13,226 bases of DNA, taken from positions 1-13,226 of the forward strand of contig JBILGC010000052.1 in the NCBI GenBank assembly GCA_044351265.1, read 5' to 3'. The notes under the pieces were generated by a model, which was given only the letters and a program-made list of their open reading frames with translations, was not told the origin of the DNA and ran no database searches. The position numbers were made by a program, and so were the translations under genes. Within the stretch, counting starts at the first letter, position 1; each line of letters starts with the position of its first letter. The DNA comes from JAJTFA01 sp044351265 (GTDB lineage: Bacteria; Bacteroidota; Bacteroidia; UKL13-3). This document shows positions 8,051-13,226 of the stretch, one piece after another.

Positions 8051-8884
8051 TTATGAAATTTTCTTGATAACTAATTTTGGGTGTTCTATTTCCTCAATCG
8101 GATATTCTTCGAATCTTGTCAGTGCCTCAATAATTTTATTCCTAAGTTTTGGCGGTTCTTTAATCTCAAGCAAGGTTTGGGTTATGTCATTTTTAGCGAC
8201 TGTATTTGTTCTAAGTAACCAATTTTGAATATCTTTTAATTCACTCTCTGTAATTACTTTTGTTATACAATTGGCATCTATTTCAGTAATAATACTTTCT
8301 ATTCCAAGTTTTTCTGCTATAAACGGAAAAAAGATGGTTGGTATTGGGCGTGCGTTGTATTTCGTCTTTTCACTTATAATGCCATCCGAATAAGAGTAGA
8401 CGAATTTCGTTTTTAATTTAGAGTGAATACATAAATTAATAACCTCTTCATTGTAAAAGCTATTGAAATAAACAAACCAAATTAATTTTTCACGCTGTTC
8501 ATGCTTTAGTTTATAAATATGTATAAATCTGCAGTTATCTTCATTGTAATATCGAAATTTCGCCATTATTTTAAATGATCTTCTAGTAAGGTCATTTTCT
8601 ATATAGTTGATATCATTATTAAGAACATCAGAATGAAAAAAAACATTAGGTACTATATTAGAAAACTTATTTATAAGTGTTGAATTAAAATAAATCATAT
8701 CATTAATGTCATTGCCGGCACTCGGATAAAAAACAATGTCGGCTTTCTTTAGTTGGTTTTCAAATTGTAGTAATATGATTGGTTCTCCATCTTTTTGATA
8801 ATCTGCATTTAGAAGCGGTTGAAAAAAGTGTTGATGATTTTCAAACTTCTTTTTAAGTGCGTAAAATGGGTCTATTTTTACCAT
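8051..8884 (-). CDS. YPSA-motif protein, 277 aa, unknown function
   Basis: No named family is recognised with confidence. The striking feature is VFYPSAGNDINDMIYFN (residues 51-67), with Y53-P-S-A56 and D59. About 25 residues later comes PNVFFHSD (79-86), and near residue 167 SYSDG. The same order of motifs (YPSA-x2-D, P-[DN]-[LV]-hydrophobic-SD, then [SR]DG after an EV/ENV segment) is found in the minus-strand protein at 12320-13132, so the two look like distant paralogues. Asp-rich loops after short strands hint at an alpha/beta fold that could bind metal or nucleotide, but this is unproven. It is 11 bp behind the lipoprotein gene and probably in the same transcript as the UDG-fold gene. 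No signal peptide is seen. Confidence 0.75.
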   Translation of the reverse strand: MVKIDPFYALKKKFENHQHFFQPLLNADYQKDGEPIILLQFENQLKKADIVFYPSAGNDINDMIYFNSTLINKFSNIVPNVFFHSDVLNNDINYIENDLTRRSFKIMAKFRYYNEDNCRFIHIYKLKHEQREKLIWFVYFNSFYNEEVINLCIHSKLKTKFVYSYSDGIISEKTKYNARPIPTIFFPFIAEKLGIESIITEIDANCITKVITESELKDIQNWLLRTNTVAKNDITQTLLEIKEPPKLRNKIIEALTRFEEYPIEEIEHPKLVIKKIS

Positions 8885-8895
8885 AATTCAATTAT

Positions 8896-9537
8896 TTATT
8901 CAAACACTACATTCATGCTGTAATATTTAATGTCTTGTCTGCCGAAATCGTTGTTAAATACTGCGCGCATAAATAAAGTGGCGGTATCTCCAATCATTTC
9001 ATCATCAATAAAAAAGTTTTGTGTAGGCGAATAGGTGTATTTGCTGTAAGTGCCTAGTAGTGTTCTGGCATAAGGCTTCTCCCATCCGGAAAATTTAATG
9101 GGTATTTGATACCCGGAAATATTCAATGGACTGGCAAATTGGGTGATGTCTACCATGGTGTATGTTCTGCTGCCAACAGGTATGGGATCTTTAAAGCGTT
9201 TATCGGTATAGACACCCAGGAATGAATACACCGGGTAGCGGTAAATAATGGTATCAAATAAAATCCAGTAATCACTATCAAACCCTACTTCTACCAATGG
9301 TACACCATTGATAACGTATTCACTGTTTAGTTCATCTAGTTTTCCTTTAACTTGAAAATAGTTATAACCTTTAAATTTTACATGGTGGTATCCGTTGGCA
9401 TCTATGCTATCGCCCGGAATTTCAAACACTGCATCACAGTTCCCATCCACACAAGGATAAGTACCCTCCTCTTCTCCTTGTTTTTGGCAGGAGAGGAGGA
9501 GGAATAGGTAAAATTGTATTACTAAAGCGTATCTCAT
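8896..9537 (-). CDS. Lipoprotein, probably surface-exposed, 213 aa
   Basis: The N-terminus is a lipoprotein signal peptide: a short hydrophobic core (residues 4-15) and the lipobox LLSC with C17 as the lipidated residue. The mature protein begins CQKQGEEEG; an acidic run directly after the cysteine resembles the Bacteroidota lipoprotein export signal that sends lipoproteins to the cell surface. C29 and C34 could form a small disulphide loop. The rest is beta-rich with many Tyr and Gly residues and no enzyme motif I recognise. It lies 23 bp after the UDG-fold gene and 11 bp before the YPSA-motif gene, an odd place for an envelope protein among nucleic-acid genes. Whether the three cooperate is unknown. 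Confidence 0.8.
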   Translation of the reverse strand: MRYALVIQFYLFLLLSCQKQGEEEGTYPCVDGNCDAVFEIPGDSIDANGYHHVKFKGYNYFQVKGKLDELNSEYVINGVPLVEVGFDSDYWILFDTIIYRYPVYSFLGVYTDKRFKDPIPVGSRTYTMVDITQFASPLNISGYQIPIKFSGWEKPYARTLLGTYSKYTYSPTQNFFIDDEMIGDTATLFMRAVFNNDFGRQDIKYYSMNVVFE

Positions 9538-9560
9538 AATTGATTGGCATCATCTTTTTA

Positions 9561-10142
9561 TTATGTATTTAAATAGGCTTTTTTATCCGATAGTTTACTT
9601 TTCCAATCATTAAGCATGAATTCAAATTTGTTAACACCACGAGGAACTCTTGCTGCTAAACTGGGAGAAACAAGTGGTATTAAATTACCCAATTTAGCGA
9701 TTTCCTTTTTCCATTCTGATAGGTTTGATCCCTTTCCCCATGTTGAATAAATATGTATGTTTTTATTAGCTTCGATTACCCGTTTAATATTAGAGGTATT
9801 ATATGTTCGTGTTACTTTGTTATTAATTATTGCTGAGTCTTTATAGCCCTTGCCTATTATGTATTCAACACTTTCAGCAGGTGCTGTAATTTCATGAATC
9901 ATATCAATACATGCTATTTTATGATTCTTCAATAGTGTAAAAAAGTCTGGTGAATCAGGGTCAAATGTATCGTTGAATATTTCGGATATTAATTTCCAAG
10001 TCTGATTTTTACTCCTCCCATAGTAATATATAACTTTATCTCCTCCCTCTGGATTAAATGTTCCTATTAACAGATGTTTAACTTCCCAATCGGGTATGTA
10101 GAATTGGTAGCTGCTCAGTTGATGTTTTTTAATTAATTTCAT
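9561..10142 (-). CDS. Uracil-DNA glycosylase-fold family protein
   Basis: The 193-aa protein has the two hallmark regions of the uracil-DNA glycosylase superfamily in the right order. The first is LLIGTFNPEGG (residues 24-34), matching the G-x-NP-G active-site loop of MUG/TDG-like members and followed by a YYYGRSKNQTWKL aromatic segment (about 39-51). The second is LVSPSLAAR (157-165), matching the C-terminal N/H-P-S DNA-intercalating loop. The size fits single-domain UDG-like proteins. Family members remove uracil or other damaged bases, but many of these divergent Bacteroidota forms are uncharacterised and the exact substrate cannot be read here. It is the first gene of a probable three-gene transcript with the lipoprotein and YPSA-motif genes. 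No clear promoter is seen in the 88-bp gap upstream. Confidence 0.7.
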   Translation of the reverse strand: MKLIKKHQLSSYQFYIPDWEVKHLLIGTFNPEGGDKVIYYYGRSKNQTWKLISEIFNDTFDPDSPDFFTLLKNHKIACIDMIHEITAPAESVEYIIGKGYKDSAIINNKVTRTYNTSNIKRVIEANKNIHIYSTWGKGSNLSEWKKEIAKLGNLIPLVSPSLAARVPRGVNKFEFMLNDWKSKLSDKKAYLNT

Positions 10143-10230
10143 AACAAGTAAATGTGTGTATAACGTTTTATTGTTTTATTAGAGAGTAATTTTTAATTAA
10201 CATTGCTTAATAATTGGCTCATTTCTATAA

Positions 10231-10806
10231 CTAAATATCAAGCACATAATATCTCCAATTATTATTGTTTATATCAGTATAAGTATTCCAAGCGCCTTGA
10301 TAGTTGTTACTTAATTGTATTGGTCCTTTCTTATGAAGAAATGTTGGCAAATGCGCAATTTCCAAAGTTTGTATATCTACTGCATTACCATTGAATTGCT
10401 GGTAAATTCCAGCGTTTGCTTGTGGTGCTTGCCAAAACGCCTGTCTTTCGGTTACTAAGATAGCATAGCAACCATCAATGTTGTTTTGTTTTAATTGCTC
10501 AAGAAATTTTACGTCTTGTATTGCCCGATACATTTCATTAGGGGTTCCACAGTCATCTTTAGGCATCTTTATTTCAATTACAAATCGTTCACCAGATTGT
10601 GTTGTAACATAAATATCAATTTCCTTTTTAATAAACTGAGGTATTGGGTTAAAAATTCTTGGTGTTGGATATTCCAGCTTAACTACTAAATCAGGATAAT
10701 GACTACGCAAATAAATTGCCAGTTCATGCTGTAATCCAAATTCGCTGTATAGCTCAATTGGATTTTGCTGTATGTGCATGAAAAATCGATTTATAATATC
10801 AAGCAT
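10231..10806 (-). CDS. PD-(D/E)XK nuclease-like protein, 191 aa
   Basis: The core of a PD-(D/E)XK fold is visible. A first helix carries LQHELAIYL (residues 25-33, E28), then KKEIDIYV (60-67, D64), then the strand FVIEIKMP (75-82, E78-I-K80). This E...D...ExK arrangement is that of restriction-endonuclease-like nucleases and related DNA-binding proteins, and all catalytic positions look intact. A helix after the core (EMYRAIQDVKFLEQLK, about 90-105) and a strand ending in CYAILVTE fit the fold. The C-terminal third is Asn/Gln/Trp-rich and not recognised. It is 7 bp behind the 51-aa gene and forms the end of the small-gene cluster downstream of the tRNA-like gene. A nuclease role in defence or repair is inferred, not shown. 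Confidence 0.65.
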   Translation of the reverse strand: MLDIINRFFMHIQQNPIELYSEFGLQHELAIYLRSHYPDLVVKLEYPTPRIFNPIPQFIKKEIDIYVTTQSGERFVIEIKMPKDDCGTPNEMYRAIQDVKFLEQLKQNNIDGCYAILVTERQAFWQAPQANAGIYQQFNGNAVDIQTLEIAHLPTFLHKKGPIQLSNNYQGAWNTYTDINNNNWRYYVLDI

Positions 10807-10813
10807 AGGTTGA

Positions 10814-10969
10814 TTATCTTACAGGCGTATACTGAAGAATTTTAATTCCGCTGTATTTTGATTCCAGCATTGCTTTAGCATAAGACCATTGAGAGGCCTC
10901 AACAATTTCTGTTAAAGAACGTCCACCGGCTGCCGGTGTCGTGAAGGTTACTTTCCATTTGTATGTCAT
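10814..10969 (-). CDS. Small hypothetical protein, 51 aa
   Basis: A short ATG-to-TAA frame fits tightly between two genes: 12 bp after the 122-aa gene's stop and 7 bp before the nuclease-like gene's start. The protein begins MTYKWKVTFTTPAAGG, a strand and turn, then a helix EIVEASQWSYAKAMLESKYS, and ends with a strand IKILQYTPVR. This compact beta-alpha-beta layout with an A-K-x-M-x-E-x-[KR]-Y-x-G-x-KI pattern looks like a real small domain, and similar short basic proteins are familiar in Bacteroidota accessory DNA. No function is assigned. Its spacing argues for translation as part of the operon. Confidence 0.65.
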   Translation of the reverse strand: MTYKWKVTFTTPAAGGRSLTEIVEASQWSYAKAMLESKYSGIKILQYTPVR

Positions 10970-10981
10970 AATAGTATTAAT

Positions 10982-11350
10982 TTAAAAGTGATAGATTGAG
11001 TATGAATTTTTATCTCCTGCAAATGAATAATCAAACTTGGCTACTGCGGTATACATTTCTGCTTCCCCATCTTGTGGCAGTTCTTCCACCATCATAAATT
11101 GAACTAAAAAGCTATTTTCATTAGGGATTACAATTTCTATACCATAAGGCTGCATCACTGCGTTTGTATTAATGTTTCCGCGCCTGTTAAACACAACTTT
11201 TTCTTTGGTTGGCGATTCGGGAAAGTCAAATTCAAAGCTCATTTCAAAGCCTTCGTCACCACCAAATTCTAATGTAATTGGCAATTTTAATTCATGGCAG
11301 GAATATTCCTCTCCATGGTACTTTAGGATTAGTTTACCGTTGTATTGCAT
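10982..11350 (-). CDS. Hypothetical protein, 122 aa, beta-rich
   Basis: The family is not recognised. The protein is a small, acidic, beta-rich domain: strands KLILKYHG and KLPITLEFGG at the N-terminus, MSFEFDFPE near residue 40, an IEIVIPN strand near 70, and a C-terminal AKFDYSFAG strand. No signal peptide, Cys cluster or catalytic motif is evident. Its ATG lies only 12 nt downstream of the encoded CCA end of the tRNA-like gene, so after 3' processing of that RNA the mRNA would be almost leaderless. With the 51-aa and nuclease-like genes it forms a tight cluster (gaps of 12 and 7 bp). It may share the tRNA-like gene's promoter. Confidence 0.7.
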   Translation of the reverse strand: MQYNGKLILKYHGEEYSCHELKLPITLEFGGDEGFEMSFEFDFPESPTKEKVVFNRRGNINTNAVMQPYGIEIVIPNENSFLVQFMMVEELPQDGEAEMYTAVAKFDYSFAGDKNSYSIYHF

Positions 11351-11362
11351 ATGATTTTAAAT

Positions 11363-11473
11363 TGGTGGGGATGGGAGGACTCGCACCTCCACGCTGTTTG
11401 CACAGCATCCTGTGTTAGCAGGCCACGTCTACTTAACGGAATTACTGCAGCTTCCGTTTTCCGCCACATCCCC
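11363..11473 (-). tRNA. Non-canonical tRNA-like gene, 111 nt with encoded CCA
   Basis: On the minus strand a 7-bp acceptor stem pairs GGGGATG (11467-11473) with CATCCCC (11367-11373), followed by ACCA. The T arm is perfect: GGAGG/CCTCC around TGCGAGT, with G in place of the usual second T. A long variable arm GCTGT-GCAA-ACAGC has a GNRA tetraloop. Positions 8-9 are TG, then GCG can pair with CGT as a short D stem. The D-loop region carries a perfect 7-bp hairpin AACGGAA/TTCCGTT (11435-11458), making the RNA about 20 nt longer than a normal type II tRNA. The anticodon arm is irregular: CCTG/CAGG gives a 6-nt loop. A CTGCTAA segment matches a tRNA-Ser(GCU) loop, but its stem fits only if two bases (GC) are assumed lost. 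It could be a serine/leucine pseudo-tRNA or a specialised tRNA-like RNA. Confidence 0.65.
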
Positions 11474-11488
11474 ATTGTTGGATTTAAT

Positions 11489-11520
11489 TAAATATAGCGT
11501 ATTTTATTTTTACTTCCAAA
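11489..11520 (-). promoter_or_regulatory. Bacteroidota-type promoter of the tRNA-like gene
   Basis: On the minus strand TTTG (11517-11520) is followed after 20 bp by TATATTTA (11489-11496), which matches TTTG-N19-21-TAnnTTTG except for the final base. The -7 box ends 15 bp before the first acceptor base, leaving a short leader to be removed by RNase P. The position between the stop of the 255-aa gene and the tRNA-like gene supports separate transcription of the latter and perhaps of the small-gene cluster behind it. Confidence 0.55.
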
Positions 11521-11523
11521 TAT

Positions 11524-12291
11524 TTATTCAAAAATTTCAGCATCCCAGCGCTTATGGTTAAACATATACGGTGTGCCTTGATGTGTTCCTTCACAAACGC
11601 TGAAGCTAACAACACGTTGGTCGCTCATGCGTTCTGCTTCCCAATACCAGCACCCATCATTTGAACGTTCTGGAGCTTTGGTTACCACACAAACGGTGCA
11701 GCGTTGGTAGGTTTTATATTCAATAAAATTTTCAATACGACTGTCTATCAACCGCCTGTATTCGTAAGTTAAACTACCTACCTTGAGCGTGCGGACATCT
11801 AAAAGGCCCCTGGTTAAAGGTTTTCTTCTCTCCAAATAGCGATGAACTGCTTCTGCTTGTTCAGTAGGCCTCTCTACAAAAAAATAACTGTTGGTGTAAG
11901 CTGACAACTTAGCAATGAGTTCAGCTAATGTTACATTGTTTAGCACCAAGTTACTTACAACTTCTCGAGCATTAACCTCTTTTTTATTCCAGTTTTTGAC
12001 CCAGGTTAAGGAATCAGTTTTGTTAGCACCTGTGTATAAACTATAAATTGCAGCCGCTTGTTCTTTATAAATGATTTGACCGTTTGTAACTAAACATATT
12101 TGTATAATAGATTCCGGAAGCGATAAATACCAATCGTTGTTTCTAAAATCTTGAAGTTGAATTTCGGCATGAAGGGTTTCAGCAATCAAGTTTTCCAATT
12201 CAGCTTTTGTCCAATCAAACTTTTTGTCTAATGCTTGCTGTAAATTGACGTTTCCAATCACTAAGGGATTTGTTTCGTTCAGGTTATTCAT
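11524..12291 (-). CDS. Hypothetical protein, 255 aa
   Basis: No family is recognised. The N-terminal two thirds appear helical (for example LQQALDKKFDWTKAELENLIAE, then a helix-rich section around residues 95-135). The last third looks like a small beta domain with four cysteines: two in RCTVC (about 196-200), one in NDGCWYWEAE and one in FSVCEG. These could bind zinc, although the spacing is not a standard ribbon. Basic residues are frequent at 145-175 (RYLERRKPLTR), so nucleic-acid binding is possible but unproven. It starts 28 bp after the YPSA-motif gene's stop and is probably in the same transcript. Its stop lies just upstream of the tRNA-like gene's promoter, with no obvious terminator between. 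Confidence 0.7.
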   Translation of the reverse strand: MNNLNETNPLVIGNVNLQQALDKKFDWTKAELENLIAETLHAEIQLQDFRNNDWYLSLPESIIQICLVTNGQIIYKEQAAAIYSLYTGANKTDSLTWVKNWNKKEVNAREVVSNLVLNNVTLAELIAKLSAYTNSYFFVERPTEQAEAVHRYLERRKPLTRGLLDVRTLKVGSLTYEYRRLIDSRIENFIEYKTYQRCTVCVVTKAPERSNDGCWYWEAERMSDQRVVSFSVCEGTHQGTPYMFNHKRWDAEIFE

Positions 12292-12319
12292 CTTATTAAT
12301 CTTTATTCGTTAAAATAAT

Positions 12320-13132
12320 TCATTTAGCTAAATATAAGTTTACAATATCAGTGTTGTCCCAATTAAATCCACCAATCCGATCAAGGTTTACCCTGATTCT
12401 TTTATTGATATAGGGCTTTATCTCTTCCGGGTAATGAGCGGTGTTTTCAAGATCATAGTAATGTCTATATTCATATGCGCCTTGGTATTCATTCCAAATA
12501 AAAAACCAACGTGTATTTAACAGCTTGGAAACAGGATTAAGGAATTCTAATGAGACATTACCACAACCCAGGTCCGTTCCATCACGTTTCCATATGAGGT
12601 GAGATAGAGGTAACTTATGTCTTAGAAACAACTGATCAATCACATTTACGTTTTCACCGAATAGATAAATTCCATGTATAAAGAAGGTGTTTGCGTGATT
12701 TCCTAATGAATGAAACACCATTTTGAAATAAAACGCCCTACCAAAGTATTCGGAATTTGGGGTGAAATCTTGGTAAGCAGGATTTAAATGAAAGTTGTAT
12801 TCATTTGGGTTGATTTGAAGTTCAGTTATCTCTTCAATGCCAACTAATTTTTGATTGCCTAAATCTACTGCACCACGGTCAACAAATGCCATTTCGTGAT
12901 GTGGGTAATAATCAGAAAAAATATACAAATCAGGCGTATCATAACTTAATCCTGCATTTAGTCCATTTCTATGTACGGTATCTAATTGAGTATGTTCTAT
13001 GCACAAAAAATCTTCATGAGCAGAAGGGTAGTATAGCACATTTTCAATAGGATGTTCTTTTATGAATTGTTCCCACAAGCCATCTTGTGAAGAAAATATT
13101 TTTGCCAATTTTGAGTTTACTTTAGTTGCCAT
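12320..13132 (-). CDS. YPSA-motif protein, 270 aa, unknown function (second copy)
   Basis: The protein contains VLYYPSAHEDF (residues 32-42 from the chosen start), PDLYIFSDYYP (about 67-77) and WKRDG (about 181-185) after a GENVNVIDQLFLRHKL segment. The same motifs occur in the same order in the protein at 8051-8884, so the two are probably distant homologues; the rest differs strongly. The C-terminus is Tyr/Trp-rich with Asp/Asn turns. An upstream ATG at 13183 would add 17 residues. The ATG at 13132 is preferred because the upstream one lies in the middle of a palindrome that overlaps a -7-like promoter box, which would place it before the transcription start. It heads a probable two-gene operon with the 255-aa gene. 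Function is unknown. Confidence 0.7.
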   Translation of the reverse strand: MATKVNSKLAKIFSSQDGLWEQFIKEHPIENVLYYPSAHEDFLCIEHTQLDTVHRNGLNAGLSYDTPDLYIFSDYYPHHEMAFVDRGAVDLGNQKLVGIEEITELQINPNEYNFHLNPAYQDFTPNSEYFGRAFYFKMVFHSLGNHANTFFIHGIYLFGENVNVIDQLFLRHKLPLSHLIWKRDGTDLGCGNVSLEFLNPVSKLLNTRWFFIWNEYQGAYEYRHYYDLENTAHYPEEIKPYINKRIRVNLDRIGGFNWDNTDIVNLYLAK

Positions 13133-13170
13133 ATTTTGTTTCTTTAAAACGGGTACAATTCTAATTTCAA

Positions 13171-13211
13171 TTTTTTGAAACATATTTCAAAAAAATACAA
13201 TATCTTACAAA
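13171..13211 (-). promoter_or_regulatory. Candidate promoter with overlapping operator palindrome for the YPSA/255-aa operon
   Basis: TTTTTTGAAA (13171-13180) and TTTCAAAAAA (13185-13194) form a perfect 10-bp inverted repeat around 4 nt. On the minus strand its centre contains TATGTTTC (13177-13184), a near match to TAnnTTTG, and TTTG (13208-13211) lies 23 bp upstream, slightly longer than the usual spacing. The core TTGAAA-N4-TTTCAA is shared with the palindrome at 8005-8027. A repressor bound here would block the -7 box. Confidence 0.4.
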
Positions 13212-13226
13212 TAACAGTAAATCAAC

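Noticed and set aside
10203..10394. Plus-strand frames over the PD-(D/E)XK gene (also 10495-10689)
   Set aside because: They are antisense to a gene with an intact nuclease motif set, and their Tyr/Phe/Cys-rich translations are typical of shadows.
1..13226. CRISPR array, insertion sequence or rRNA genes
   Set aside because: No regularly spaced repeats, no transposase motifs or terminal inverted repeats, and no rRNA-like conserved segments were seen.

Overview
The window looks like an accessory, defence-rich stretch of a Bacteroidota chromosome. The DNA is AT-rich and the gene starts lack clear Shine-Dalgarno sequences. Candidate promoters fit the Bacteroidota pattern TTTG-N~20-TAnnTTTG. One lipoprotein carries an acidic stretch after its lipidated cysteine, as in surface-exported Bacteroidota lipoproteins. 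Genus cannot be read from the sequence.

Layout: the left third is on the plus strand. It holds the 3' part of a gene with an HsdS-like target-recognition domain (1-992), two orphan genes (1082-1537, 1589-2176), a gene-free structured interval with two terminator-like hairpins (2177-2741), and a single-chain GmrSD-like DUF262/DUF1524 restriction endonuclease (2742-4535). The rest is on the minus strand and converges on it near 4.6 kb. In transcription order it has: a promoter/operator palindrome at 13.17-13.21 kb; a YPSA-motif protein and a 255-aa orphan; a 111-nt tRNA-like gene with its own promoter; a cluster of a 122-aa protein, a 51-aa protein and a PD-(D/E)XK nuclease-like protein; a uracil-DNA-glycosylase-fold protein, a lipoprotein and a second YPSA-motif protein; a second palindrome (8.00-8.03 kb); and a three-gene operon of a 338-aa orphan, a DUF2779 double-nuclease protein and a 139-aa orphan.

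The recognisable proteins are mostly DNA recognition or nuclease families: a TRD, GmrSD, a Cas4-like plus DEDDy exonuclease fusion, a PD-(D/E)XK protein and a UDG fold. The unrecognised genes sit between them in tight operons, which is typical of a defence island. The best candidates for something undescribed are the DUF2779 operon, the tRNA-like gene with the small-gene cluster behind it, and a TTGAAA-N4/5-TTTCAA palindrome placed over the -10-like box of two separate minus-strand promoters. All functional statements rest on motif reading; no database search was possible.
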